Positions 17,250 to 25,811 of a stretch of 49,857 bases of DNA are shown piece after piece (positions within the stretch are counted from its first letter, which is position 1; each line of letters opens with the position of its first letter). The stretch covers positions 1 through 49,857 of the forward strand of contig JAAYHC010000013.1 of the NCBI GenBank assembly GCA_012735535.1, written 5' to 3'. The translations under genes and the position numbers were made by a program. The notes below the pieces were generated by a model, which saw nothing but the letters and a program-made list of their open reading frames with translations, was not told where the DNA came from and ran no database searches. This DNA is from Bacillota bacterium (lineage in GTDB: Bacteria; Bacillota; UBA5301).

Positions 17250-17767
17250 TATAACTCCTCCAACCCCGGCGGGATCGTCACGGTAATCACTTTGCCCGCT
17301 AGATCGATCTGGTGTACAAAGGCCTTCACCATCGGTAGCCACAGATCCGCGCCGCAACTGGTTCGAATGCGTAGCAAATCATTGCCGGGATTGTTGATGA
17401 CCTCTGTTACGTGGCCGACTGTTGTACCATCCGCTTCCACGACCGTTAAACCGATTAGATCATCGATATAGTACCGATCAGGCGGCAAAGGGAACCGTTC
17501 ACTTTCCGGAACCAGCAAGTATGAACCGACAAGCCCTTCGGCGCCGGCCGCATCGGTAATACCCCCAAAGGCAAGCACCAAGCCATTTCCGGCATACTCT
17601 GCCCGCTCTAGTCTCAACGGTAGTGGGAAGTCAGCCTCCGGATCCCGGCTAACGTACAAGCGCTCGAGCTGAGCAAAGCGCTCCGGGAAATCGGTCAGCA
17701 ATTCGGCACGAACCCAGCCTTGCTGGCCATATACACCGACTATCCTGCCCACTGCGACGTATGACAC
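17249..17767 (-). CDS. rimM: 16S rRNA processing protein RimM
   Basis: RimM is a chaperone for maturation of the 30S head that binds S19. The 172-residue protein has the N-terminal RimM barrel ([19 protein letters not shown]) and a C-terminal PRC-barrel ([20 protein letters not shown] and [15 protein letters not shown]). GTG 17767 is preceded by GGAGG. It lies between khpA and trmD as usual. Confidence 0.96.
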   Translation of the reverse strand: MSYVAVGRIVGVYGQQGWVRAELLTDFPERFAQLERLYVSRDPEADFPLPLRLERAEYAGNGLVLAFGGITDAAGAEGLVGSYLLVPESERFPLPPDRYYIDDLIGLTVVEADGTTVGHVTEVINNPGNDLLRIRTSCGADLWLPMVKAFVHQIDLAGKVITVTIPPGLEEL

Positions 17768-17776
17768 TAGAACCTC

Positions 17777-18007
17777 CTACTCAACAATCTCAAGTGAAAT
17801 CTTGCGGCCATCTTTAACCGCCGCCGCCTTAAGGACGGTTCGCAACGCTTTAGCGATCCGACCTTGACGTCCGATAACCTTCCCTACATCCTCATCGGCT
17901 ACCTTGAGTTCGAGTCTAATCCCATCCTCGTCTTCGAAGGCAACCACTCGGACCTGTTCCGGGCTATCGACCAGCGATTTGGCCATGAATTCGACAAGTT
18001 CTTTCAC
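17777..18007 (-). CDS. khpA: KH-domain RNA-binding protein KhpA (YlqC)
   Basis: KhpA is a small single-KH-domain RNA-binding protein that in several Firmicutes works with KhpB and influences cell size and division. The 76-residue product carries the GXXG loop as GRQG within VGKVIGRQGRIAKALRTVL. Start is GTG 18007 with GGAGG 8 bases upstream. The gene lies between rpsP and rimM, its standard place. Confidence 0.95.
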   Translation of the reverse strand: MKELVEFMAKSLVDSPEQVRVVAFEDEDGIRLELKVADEDVGKVIGRQGRIAKALRTVLKAAAVKDGRKISLEIVE

Positions 18008-18022
18008 AGGACCAACCTCCGT

Positions 18023-18325
18023 TTATCCCTCGGTGCCATCCGCAGCGACGGAGACCTTGCCGGCCTTGGCGTAGTGGAAGCGCTCCAAAACACCGGCCTG
18101 ACTCAGAAGCCTGCGCGCAGCCTCCGAAGGTTGGGCGCCTTTGAGAAGCCATTGGACCGCTTTATCCTTATCAATGGATAGCTCAGCCGGCTCAACAACC
18201 GGATTGTAGTACCCAATCTCCTCGATAAACCGCCCGTCGCGCGGGGCGCGAGAGTCTGCAACGACTAACCGATAAAAGGGGCTCTTTTTGGCACCCATTC
18301 TTTTTAGTCTGATCTTAACAGCCAT
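18023..18325 (-). CDS. rpsP: 30S ribosomal protein S16
   Basis: S16 is an early-binding 30S protein. From ATG 18325 (AGGAGG ribosome site 8 bases upstream; an upstream in-frame GTG falls in that site) it has 100 residues, starting [19 protein letters not shown] and including [17 protein letters not shown]. It is a little longer at the C-terminus than the usual 80-90 residues, ending in an Ala/Gly-rich acidic tail. Confidence 0.98.
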   Translation of the reverse strand: MAVKIRLKRMGAKKSPFYRLVVADSRAPRDGRFIEEIGYYNPVVEPAELSIDKDKAVQWLLKGAQPSEAARRLLSQAGVLERFHYAKAGKVSVAADGTEG

Positions 18326-18351
18326 GGAATTCACCTCCTAAAACTAGTCAT

Positions 18352-19689
18352 CTATTTAAAGAGTGAAAATAATCCACCCTTTTTCGCTTTCTTCTCCAGT
18401 AAGCCTAGCTGCTTCAGCAGCTTCCGCGACTCCTCAAATTGCTTTAACAATTTATTGACATCCTGCACCTTGACCCCGGCCCCGGCGGCAATCCGTCTGC
18501 GCCGGCTACCATCGATAATCTCCGGCCGGCGCCGCTCCTCAGGAGTCATGGACTGAATCATCGCCTCGATCCGGCGCAGCTGTTTTTCATCAACCTTAAT
18601 CTTATCCAAGCCTTTAATCTTGTTAGCCCCCGGCAGCATCTGCAGTATCTGATCCATCGGCCCGAGCTTGCGCATTTGTTCCAACTGCGCCTGGAAATCC
18701 TCAAGGGTAAACTCGGCCGACAGCATCCGTTTACCCATCTTGAGCGCTTCGTCCTGGTCGATGCTGGCTTCGGCTTTCTCAATCAGGCTGAGCACATCGC
18801 CCATACCGAGGATGCGACCGGCCATCCGGTCCGGGTGAAAGACCTCTAAAGCATCGCTCTTCTCACCAAAGCCGCCGAACAAAATCGGCTTACCGGTAAC
18901 CGAACGTACCGAGAGAGCGGCTCCGCCGCGCGCATCGCCATCAAGCTTGGTGAGGATAACACCGTCGATGTTAATCGCGTTGTTAAACTCTTCGGCCACC
19001 GTAACCGCGTCTTGACCGGTCATCGCGTCCACGACTAAGATCGTGCGGTACACCGGAACCCGTTCCCGGATACGTTGCAGTTCGCCCATCAGCTCGGCAT
19101 CGATGTGTAGACGGCCGGCTGTATCAAGAATAATCAAGTCATGGTTATGGTTTTTGGCATACTCGAGAGCCTCGGCGGCAATAACCACCGGATCCTGTCC
19201 GTTAAGAGCAAAAACCGGAATATTGAGGCTCTCACCGACAACTTGGAGCTGTTTGACCGCTGCCGGCCGGTAAATGTCGCAGGCCACCAACAGAGGACGC
19301 CGACCCTGCTTTTGCCAGTATTTGGCGAGCTTGCCGGCTGTCGTGGTTTTACCGGACCCCTGTAAGCCGCAGAGCATAATGATATATGGGGGTTTGCCCT
19401 CAAAGCGCAGCTGGACGGCGCTCCCGCCCATCAGCTCGGTCAGTTCGTCGCGGACAATTTTAATCACCTGCTGAGCGGGGGTCAAGCTGTTCATGACCTC
19501 TTCGCCCACTGCCCGCTCTTGGACCCGGGCGATAAATGTACGCACTACCTTAAAGTTGACGTCAGCCTCGAGCAAGGCTAATTTAACCTCGCGCAAGACC
19601 TCTTTAACATCTTTTTCGCTCAGTTTGCCCCGGCCGCGCAGGCGCTTAAAGGTGTCTTGCAATCGTTGCGACAAACCCTCAAAAAGCAC
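18352..19689 (-). CDS. ffh: Signal recognition particle protein Ffh
   Basis: Ffh is the GTPase subunit of SRP that binds signal sequences and hands ribosomes to FtsY. The 445-residue protein has the N domain, G domain with P-loop GLQGSGKTTTAGKLAKY (near residue 107), DTAGR (near 190) and TKLDGDARGG, and a Met-rich M domain (QAQLEQMRKLGPMDQILQML onward) that binds SRP RNA. Start is GTG 19689 with GGAGGGG 4 bases upstream. Its neighbour ylxM and nearby ftsY complete the protein side of the pathway; the SRP RNA gene is not in the window. Confidence 0.98.
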   Translation of the reverse strand: MLFEGLSQRLQDTFKRLRGRGKLSEKDVKEVLREVKLALLEADVNFKVVRTFIARVQERAVGEEVMNSLTPAQQVIKIVRDELTELMGGSAVQLRFEGKPPYIIMLCGLQGSGKTTTAGKLAKYWQKQGRRPLLVACDIYRPAAVKQLQVVGESLNIPVFALNGQDPVVIAAEALEYAKNHNHDLIILDTAGRLHIDAELMGELQRIRERVPVYRTILVVDAMTGQDAVTVAEEFNNAINIDGVILTKLDGDARGGAALSVRSVTGKPILFGGFGEKSDALEVFHPDRMAGRILGMGDVLSLIEKAEASIDQDEALKMGKRMLSAEFTLEDFQAQLEQMRKLGPMDQILQMLPGANKIKGLDKIKVDEKQLRRIEAMIQSMTPEERRRPEIIDGSRRRRIAAGAGVKVQDVNKLLKQFEESRKLLKQLGLLEKKAKKGGLFSLFK

Positions 19690-19705
19690 AATACCCCTCC
19701 AAAAA

Positions 19706-20059
19706 TCAAATCTGTTCGAGTTTGGCCAACTCTGCTGTCAGTTCCTGCAGATATGAGCGGGCTTCCGTAGGAAGGTCGGTATCTGCCAATTTGACCGTCA
19801 AGGCTTTGAGGCGGTCGATTACCTCTCGCCGGCGCCGATCACGGGCTGCCAAACCTAATTGCTCTTCTAAGCAGCGCAGTTGGGTCAGGGCCCGCCGCAG
19901 CAGATCATGGACCCCCGGCCGCGAAATCCCCAAGTTTTCGGCAATTTCCGCTAAAGAAAGATCGTCCTCATAGTAGGCGGACATCACTTCGCGTTGCCGC
20001 TTAGTCAGCAACTTGCCGTAATAATCGAGTAAGATCGCCGCCTCGGTCCGCTCTAGCAA
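19706..20059 (-). CDS. ylxM: YlxM family SRP-associated helix-turn-helix protein
   Basis: YlxM is a small protein encoded with ffh; the Streptococcus member binds SRP components and modulates Ffh GTPase activity. The product carries a sigma-70 region 4-like helix-turn-helix (LSLAEIAENLGISRPGVHDLL) after LLTKRQREVMSAYYEDD, matching the family. The C-terminus is about 40 residues longer than B. subtilis YlxM, with a basic DRRRREVIDRLK helix. Start is probably TTG 20059 (LLERTE), with AGGTGGGG 9 bases upstream; GTG 20074 is possible but sits inside that site. Confidence 0.9.
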   Translation of the reverse strand: MLERTEAAILLDYYGKLLTKRQREVMSAYYEDDLSLAEIAENLGISRPGVHDLLRRALTQLRCLEEQLGLAARDRRRREVIDRLKALTVKLADTDLPTEARSYLQELTAELAKLEQI

Positions 20060-20106
20060 CGCAAAATACCCCACCTGTTAAGTAGAAATACTTTACACAC
20101 AGATGA

Positions 20107-20136
20107 AGTATAACGCATGGGAAAGCTCGTTGTCAA
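20107..20136 (-). promoter_or_regulatory. Sigma-A promoter of the ylxM-ffh-rplS unit
   Basis: On the minus strand a perfect TTGACA (20136-20131) is followed after 18 bases by TATACT (20112-20107). Transcription should begin near 20100, about 40 bases before the ylxM start. It sits just downstream of the ftsY stop, separating smc-ftsY from the ribosomal/SRP operon. Confidence 0.82.
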
Positions 20137-20143
20137 CAATTTT

Positions 20144-21067
20144 CTAGCTGCGATCGAAAATGGCTTCAACGAAAGCCTCGGTATCAAAAGGCTTCAAGTC
20201 TTCGACTCCTTCGCCGATCCCGATAAACTTGACCGGAACGCGTAAAGTATTGACAACTGCGGCGACAATCCCGCCTTTGGCAGTACCATCAAGCTTGGTC
20301 AGGATAATGCCGGTAATCGGAACAGCTTTAGCAAAAAGTTTGGCTTGGTTAAGCGCATTTTGCCCGGTGGTCGCATCAACGACCAATAAGATTTCATGTG
20401 GAGCGCCATCCATGGCCCGACCGATAACACGACCCACTTTTTCCAATTCTTGCATTAAATTGGTTTGGGTATGCAACCGGCCGGCGGTGTCAATGAGAAT
20501 ATAATCCGCCCGCCGGGAAAGCCCCGCCTGGACGGCGTCAAACGCTACGGCAGCGGGGTCGGAACCCATCTGATGCCTAATCACTGCCGCACCGGCCCGT
20601 TCACCCCAGATCTCCAACTGCTCGATGGCGGCAGCCCTAAAGGTATCTGCAGCGCCCAAGACTACTTTCTGCCCTTGCTCTGCTAAATGATAAGCCAGCT
20701 TGCCCACGCTGGTTGTTTTCCCGGTTCCATTAACCCCGACAATCATGACTACGGTCGGCCCGGACGGGTTCTTGATCAAAACCCCGGGCTCGCCGATGAG
20801 CTTTTTCAGCTCATCTTTGAGGAGCCACCGTAACTCCTCGGCGGCCTTGATTTTCTCAGCCTTGGCCCTCTGGCGCAAGGTCTCAACCAGACCGACGGAT
20901 GCTTCCACACCTAAATCGGCCTGAATAAGAATGGCCTCGAGCTCTTCATAAAGCTCTTCGGTCACCTCGGTCTGTCCTTGAATCAGCGACTCGATTTTCT
21001 CGGCAAAACCCGCCCGCGTCTTGGCCAGCCCCGCCTTTAACCTGCTAAAAAAACCATCCTTAGCGAT
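20144..21067 (-). CDS. ftsY: SRP receptor FtsY, apparently with a non-standard start codon
   Basis: FtsY is the membrane-associated GTPase receptor for SRP. The G domain is plain: P-loop GVNGTGKTTSVGKLAYHL, DTAGRLHTQ and TKLDGTAKGG. The first usual start codon in frame is GTG 20965, but the frame continues upstream as IAKDGFFSRLKAGLAKTRAG, the conserved amphipathic N-terminal helix of short-form FtsY, so the true start lies further up. No ATG, GTG or TTG exists there; GGGAGG just after the smc stop is 9 bases before an ATC (21067) and 3 before an ATA (21073). From ATC the length is 307 residues, normal for the family. The start is an inference. Confidence 0.9.
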   Translation of the reverse strand: MAKDGFFSRLKAGLAKTRAGFAEKIESLIQGQTEVTEELYEELEAILIQADLGVEASVGLVETLRQRAKAEKIKAAEELRWLLKDELKKLIGEPGVLIKNPSGPTVVMIVGVNGTGKTTSVGKLAYHLAEQGQKVVLGAADTFRAAAIEQLEIWGERAGAAVIRHQMGSDPAAVAFDAVQAGLSRRADYILIDTAGRLHTQTNLMQELEKVGRVIGRAMDGAPHEILLVVDATTGQNALNQAKLFAKAVPITGIILTKLDGTAKGGIVAAVVNTLRVPVKFIGIGEGVEDLKPFDTEAFVEAIFDRS

Positions 21068-21083
21068 GGTTATGCACCTCCCA

Positions 21084-24000
21084 CTAACCTACTGTCAAGT
21101 CTGATAGTTTTACCGAAACCACCTCGGAATATCCTTTGTCTTTTTGCATGGTTACTCCGTATAACATATTCGCTAACTCCATAGTCGCTCTGCGGTGGGT
21201 AATGACAATGAACTGCGTACGCTGGGCGAACTCCCGCAACACCTCGCCAAAGCGATCAAGGTTAGCATCGTCCAAGGCCGCATCCACCTCGTCCAAGATC
21301 GTAAAGGGAGCCGGATTTACTTTCAGTATGGCTAACAGCAGGCTGATGGCCGTTAAAGACCTCTCACCGCTTGAGAGCAAGGCCAAATTCTGGAGCTTTT
21401 TCCCGGGCGGCTGCGCCATAATCTCGATCCCGGTTTCGGTGAGATTGTCCGGTTGCGTCAAGGTGAGGAATGCCTCGCCGCCCCCGAATAGGCGGGCGAA
21501 CATCTCGCGAAACTCCTTTTGAATCTGGGCGAAGGTGGCAGCAAACTGCTCCTCGGTAGTCGTTTCGATTTCCGAGATCACATTGTCCAGATCCTGTTTA
21601 GCTTGGACCAGATCATTATATTGACCGGTTAAGAAATCAAAGCGCTCTTTGGCAGCTTGGTACTCCGCTTCAGCATCAGGATTGATCGCCCCAAGCATTT
21701 TAAGTTTGCTCTGATACTCAGCAACCTTCGCTCTGGCCTCGTCCAGATCCACTCCTGTCAAATCGACCTGATCGACCTGTTGCTCTGTGAGGGCATAGTT
21801 TTCTTGGGCACGTTCCAACAAGGCTGCTTGCTCTGACCGGAGGCGGGTCAATTCGAGTTCCTGCTCATGCAGCTCGGTTGTGAGATTGGCCACCTCCCGC
21901 CGTAAGAGCCGCAGCTTGTTTTCATTCTCGGCCAATCCGGCCTGCAGCGCTTCACGTGCGGTGCGTTTCTGGCGATACAGACCAACAATTGACTGTTTGT
22001 CCTTTTCCAAGCGCTCTTTAGCCTCTCCGGCACGTTGGATGGCCGCTTTAGCCGCGGCGATCTCCTGCTCTGCCTGGCTGATCAAGAGTTGGCACTCATT
22101 GATCCGCCCGCGTAAAGTCTCCTGCAGAGCGACAGCCTGTTTGAGCTCAGCCTCGGCACGATCAAGCTTTTCTTTTTCAATTGCCTGCGCGGTTTCAACC
22201 TGACCGGCCAGCGCTCTCTGCCGGTCCAGCTCCGCTTGGGCCTCTTGCAGCTTGACCTTGGCTTGACCCAAAGCCGCTTGTGCTTGCTCACGAGCACGAT
22301 TAGCGGCAACCAGTTCCGCTTGCAGTTGGGCTTTCGTCTGGGCAACCTGAGTAGCGGTCAGGCTCTGAATCCTCTCACGAAGAGCCTCTCTCCTTTTCTG
22401 CGCGGCCTCGATTGACTGCTTGAGCGCGGCCAACTCTTTTTCCACGGCCACTTGCTCAAGACGGCACTCCGTATGTTGCCGATCATTACCGGCCAACTCA
22501 GCCGCTAAACGTTCCTCAGCAGCAGCCAATTCGGCAACCGTTTGCGTGACCTGCGCGAGTTTGCTCTTCATCCCGGCAACCTGCTCCGCAAGCTCGCTGA
22601 TACGCCCGCGCCGCTGGAGCAGACCGCTGGTATTTTGGCGTTGAAAACCACCGGTCATCGATCCGCCGGGACGAATCAGGTCCCCTTCCACCGTAACGAC
22701 TTGGTAACGGTACTGGGTCTGGCCGGCGATCTTTCGCGCCGTGGTCAAATCCTCGGCCAACAGACAGCGACCCAATAAATAATCTTTCAGCCCGGCCAGG
22801 TTAGCAGCTGCCGAGACCATCTCGGAAGCCAAGCCGAGAAAACCGGGGGTCTCTTTAAGTTTGGCCAGCTCTGCCGGGGGAACCGGACGTCCGGAAATAA
22901 TGTTTAAGGGCAGAAAAGTGGCCCGCCCGGCTCGATGCTGTTTTAACCAAGAAATCGCTGCTTCAGCCGCGGCGTCATCAATCGAGACCAAACACTGGAT
23001 ATTGCTGCCTAATGCGGTTTCGATCGCCACTTCGTAACCTCTGGGTACCACCAGCAAGTCGGCGACCACACCGATGATCCCGGCTAACCGACCGGACTGC
23101 GCAGCCTGCACTACCTGCTTGACCCCGGCGAACAAGTCCTCGCCGCTCTCCTGCAAATCCCGAAGCGCGCGCAGTTCAGACTCGGCGCGGCCCAATTGTT
23201 CTTTGCATCGCTCCGCTTGGTGGCGTTGCTCCTTGATTTGCGCCTCCAGGTCGGCCTTAGCCTCAACCAACTCCTGCCTCCGACTTTCAAGGGCGGCCAG
23301 CCTGTCCTCCGCCTTGCGCAGGGCTACCTGTTTGGCTGCATACTCTTGTTGATACTCGGCCAGTTCCGCATCAATAGCCTTAATCTGCTCGGCTAGGCGC
23401 GCTGATTCGGCCGCAGCTTGCTCGCCTTGGGTTTCGACAACTCTGATCCGTGACTCAAGCTCCTTAACGCGATCCAAAGCTGCAAATAGCGCCTGTTCTG
23501 CGTTGGCCGCATCAGCTGACGCCTCAGACAATCTGGCTTGGGCAGCCCGGACACCATCACCGGCAGCAGCGACTTCGCGGGCAATTTGCTCCGCGCGTTC
23601 AACCGCCTCCGCCAGCTTCGCGCGGCGTTGTTCGATATCGGCCTCGGCCTGGACCAGCGAGTCGGTTAAAGCAGCGAGCTCTTTTTGGCTGCGGATAAGC
23701 TCAGCTTGCCAACGATCCTGTTTTTCTTCGGCCAAATGTAACTGGGCCTGGCATTGTTCCAAGGCCCGGGTGAGCTCCAAGTCTTGCAGGCGGAGCGCCT
23801 CCAAGTCTTGCTCCAGTGTTGTTAGAGCTAACTTCTGCTCCTCCAGAGCGGCTTCACCGACGCTCTGCCGACTCAACGCCCCTGCCTGTTCGGCTCTGAG
23901 CTTGTCCACCTGTAAACTAAGTTGCTGAATCCGCTGTTTGCCGGCGAGATATCGCTCGGCCAATAACAAGACCTCGTTCGCTTGCAGCGCTTGTTGATAT

Positions 24001-24650
24001 TCCCGGTAGCGCTGGGCTTTGTTGGCTTGCCGGGCAAGCGGTCCCAACTGCCCCTTGATCTCATGCAGGATATCCGCTAGACGAACGAGATTGGTTTCGG
24101 TCTCGGCCAGTTTGCGCTGGGCTTCTTGTTTACGGATCCGGAATTTGACAACCCCGGCAGCCTCTTCAATAAACCGTTTCCGGTCTTCTGAATTCGGACT
24201 CAAGATGGTGTCGATATCTTGCTGGCCCAAAACGCAAAAAGCATCCCGCCCCACTCCGGTATCCATAAACAGCTCTTGGATGTCCCGGAGGCGACACGGA
24301 TTGTTATTAATAAAAAACTCACTCTCTCCGGAGCGATAAACCCGACGAGAAATGACGATCTCGTTATAATCGAGATTGAGCCGGCCATCCGAGTTGTCAA
24401 GCGTCATAGTGACTTCGGCCATGCCGACGGGTTTACTCCCTTGACTGCCGGCGAAAACCACGTCCTCCAGTTTGGAGCCACGCAGATTCTTGATGCGCTG
24501 TTCACCGAGGATCCAGCGGATCGCATCAGCAATATTGCTTTTCCCGCTGCCATTAGGGCCAACGATACCCGTAATCCCCGGTTCAAATTCAAGGGTGGTG
24601 CGCTCGGCAAATGATTTGAAACCTTGCAGTGATAAACGTGCTAGATACAA
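21084..24650 (-). CDS. smc: Chromosome segregation protein Smc
   Basis: Smc is the condensin ATPase that organises and segregates the chromosome with ScpA and ScpB. The roughly 1188-residue protein has an N-terminal Walker A (GPNGSGKSNIADAIRW near residue 30), a long coiled coil rich in Ala/Glu/Gln, a hinge near residues 520-665, a second coiled coil, and the C-terminal signature LLSSGERSLTAISLLLAIL followed by Walker B ILDEVDAALDD. Start is probably TTG 24650 (MYLARLSLQGFKSFA, the canonical opening); GTGs at 24656 and 24662 are alternatives. A weak TAAAAT box lies about 35-40 bases upstream, after the terminator of the preceding unit. ftsY follows by 16 bases. Confidence 0.97.
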   Translation of the reverse strand: MYLARLSLQGFKSFAERTTLEFEPGITGIVGPNGSGKSNIADAIRWILGEQRIKNLRGSKLEDVVFAGSQGSKPVGMAEVTMTLDNSDGRLNLDYNEIVISRRVYRSGESEFFINNNPCRLRDIQELFMDTGVGRDAFCVLGQQDIDTILSPNSEDRKRFIEEAAGVVKFRIRKQEAQRKLAETETNLVRLADILHEIKGQLGPLARQANKAQRYREYQQALQANEVLLLAERYLAGKQRIQQLSLQVDKLRAEQAGALSRQSVGEAALEEQKLALTTLEQDLEALRLQDLELTRALEQCQAQLHLAEEKQDRWQAELIRSQKELAALTDSLVQAEADIEQRRAKLAEAVERAEQIAREVAAAGDGVRAAQARLSEASADAANAEQALFAALDRVKELESRIRVVETQGEQAAAESARLAEQIKAIDAELAEYQQEYAAKQVALRKAEDRLAALESRRQELVEAKADLEAQIKEQRHQAERCKEQLGRAESELRALRDLQESGEDLFAGVKQVVQAAQSGRLAGIIGVVADLLVVPRGYEVAIETALGSNIQCLVSIDDAAAEAAISWLKQHRAGRATFLPLNIISGRPVPPAELAKLKETPGFLGLASEMVSAAANLAGLKDYLLGRCLLAEDLTTARKIAGQTQYRYQVVTVEGDLIRPGGSMTGGFQRQNTSGLLQRRGRISELAEQVAGMKSKLAQVTQTVAELAAAEERLAAELAGNDRQHTECRLEQVAVEKELAALKQSIEAAQKRREALRERIQSLTATQVAQTKAQLQAELVAANRAREQAQAALGQAKVKLQEAQAELDRQRALAGQVETAQAIEKEKLDRAEAELKQAVALQETLRGRINECQLLISQAEQEIAAAKAAIQRAGEAKERLEKDKQSIVGLYRQKRTAREALQAGLAENENKLRLLRREVANLTTELHEQELELTRLRSEQAALLERAQENYALTEQQVDQVDLTGVDLDEARAKVAEYQSKLKMLGAINPDAEAEYQAAKERFDFLTGQYNDLVQAKQDLDNVISEIETTTEEQFAATFAQIQKEFREMFARLFGGGEAFLTLTQPDNLTETGIEIMAQPPGKKLQNLALLSSGERSLTAISLLLAILKVNPAPFTILDEVDAALDDANLDRFGEVLREFAQRTQFIVITHRRATMELANMLYGVTMQKDKGYSEVVSVKLSDLTVG

Positions 24651-24701
24651 AAGCACACCCACTTTTCACCAAAATACAGCTACCATTTTATCATAGCCCC
24701 T

Positions 24702-24736
24702 AAAAAAAAGGAACCCGCCTGGGGCTAGCTGGGCGG
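24702..24736 (-). terminator. Intrinsic terminator ending the fapR-sigma gene operon
   Basis: CCGCC (minus strand, 24736-24732) pairs with GGCGG (24719-24715) around a 12-base loop, followed shortly by eight Ts (24709-24702). It lies directly after the sigma-factor gene and before smc. Confidence 0.7.
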
Positions 24737-24738
24737 AG

Positions 24739-25458
24739 CTAATAATCTGTGGTTCCAACTCGCCGCATTTCGGGTAAGTCAAAATTATAGTAGAGGTCTT
24801 CACGACGGCGCGTTTTTTTGGGCACCTGCGGGCTGAGCAATGAACCGTATTTGTTCACGATCCGCTGTAGTTTTAACCGCACCCGCGTCCGGGCATTATC
24901 AATGACTTTCGGTGCGATACCATACTCTTCTTGGATCTCGTGGTAGCTGTACCCCTCAAGAAGCTTGCGAATGACCGTATACTCAAGAACAGAGAGATGA
25001 TCCCGCAAGAGCTGATCGATTCGTTCGTCGATAAACCTCGTCTCGATCACCTCTTCCGGATTGGATTTCTGATCATCATTCTCGATAATATCCATAACCA
25101 TCCGGGTTTCATCCAGATTGATGTAACTAAACAATGAAACTGCATCGTTTAACGCCCGGTGCTTGTTGCCGTTAATCCGTTTAATGACATTGTAGATCTT
25201 GCGGATGATGCAGATGTAAGCAAAAGAAGAGAACTTAATGTTGTATCTGGTATGATCATACTCGTTAACCGCATTGATCAGCCCGATCATACCTTCTTGC
25301 ATCAAATCTTCGAATTCAAAAAACTTGGCGTAATAATTGCGGACAATATAGCGCACCAGTGGAGTATACTTTTCGACTAACTGCTCCATGGCGTCGCAAT
25401 CACCGGCCCGAACACGCGCCAGCAGCTCCAGGTCACGAATCTGATTATCCCCAAGCAT
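24739..25458 (-). CDS. Sigma-70 family RNA polymerase sigma factor, SigH-like
   Basis: The 239-residue product has sigma region 2 (FEFEDLMQEGMIGLINAVNE near residues 47-66, then IKFSSFAYICIIRKIYNVIK near 74-93) and a region 4 helix-turn-helix (LEGYSYHEIQEEYGIAPKVI near 167-186), with no region 3. The spacing and residues resemble the stationary-phase/sporulation factor SigH more than ECF or SigF/E/G factors. It differs in a basic, tyrosine-rich C-terminal tail of about 30 residues (PKKTRRREDLYYN). The usual sigH site near rpmG-secE is not in this window, so whether this is the only SigH or a paralogue is unknown. It follows spoVS by 73 bases. Start ATG 25458 has GGGGG upstream. Confidence 0.85.
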   Translation of the reverse strand: MLGDNQIRDLELLARVRAGDCDAMEQLVEKYTPLVRYIVRNYYAKFFEFEDLMQEGMIGLINAVNEYDHTRYNIKFSSFAYICIIRKIYNVIKRINGNKHRALNDAVSLFSYINLDETRMVMDIIENDDQKSNPEEVIETRFIDERIDQLLRDHLSVLEYTVIRKLLEGYSYHEIQEEYGIAPKVIDNARTRVRLKLQRIVNKYGSLLSPQVPKKTRRREDLYYNFDLPEMRRVGTTDY

Positions 25459-25531
25459 ACAGATTCCCCCACACGGTTTCTTGGGTAATCTATATGCTTG
25501 TCTAGGCAGAATATTACTAAAAGTGGCCTAG

Positions 25532-25792
25532 CTATCTTTTTTCCAACAAAAATTTGATGGCGGTCCGCCGCTCGCCGTCGATCTCAATCTCGTTGAACGA
25601 AGGGATGGCAACCAAATCAATACCATTCGGAGCAACGTAACCCCGGGCAATCGAGATCGCCTTGATGGACTGGTTAACCGCTGCGGCGCCGATGGCTTGC
25701 AGTTCCGCACGCCCTTCTTGGCGTACTAGGGCCGCAATTGCCCCGGCTAATGCTTTGGGGTTTGATTTTGCCGATACTTTGAGTATTTCCAT
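25532..25792 (-). CDS. spoVS: Stage V sporulation protein S (SpoVS)
   Basis: SpoVS is a small Alba-like-fold protein; in B. subtilis its loss blocks sporulation at stage V and alters septation. The 86-residue sequence matches the family throughout: EILKVSAKSNPKALAGAIA at the start, AAAVNQSIKAISIARGYVAP in the middle and AIKFLLEKR at the end. ATG 25792 has AGGAGG 9 bases upstream. It follows the unknown gene by 19 bases and precedes the SigH-like gene; in B. subtilis spoVS is transcribed by sigma-H, which makes this adjacency suggestive. Confidence 0.96.
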   Translation of the reverse strand: MEILKVSAKSNPKALAGAIAALVRQEGRAELQAIGAAAVNQSIKAISIARGYVAPNGIDLVAIPSFNEIEIDGERRTAIKFLLEKR

Positions 25793-25811
25793 ATGCTATT
25801 GCCTCCTGGTT

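Noticed and set aside
17250-17357. N-terminal extension of trmD
   Set aside because: It lies within rimM; GTG 17249 with GGAGGAG starts the canonical TrmD sequence.
25502-25531. CTAGGC/GCCTAG inverted repeat between spoVS and the sigma gene
   Set aside because: Six-base arms with an 18-base loop and no T-run; too weak to call a terminator or operator.
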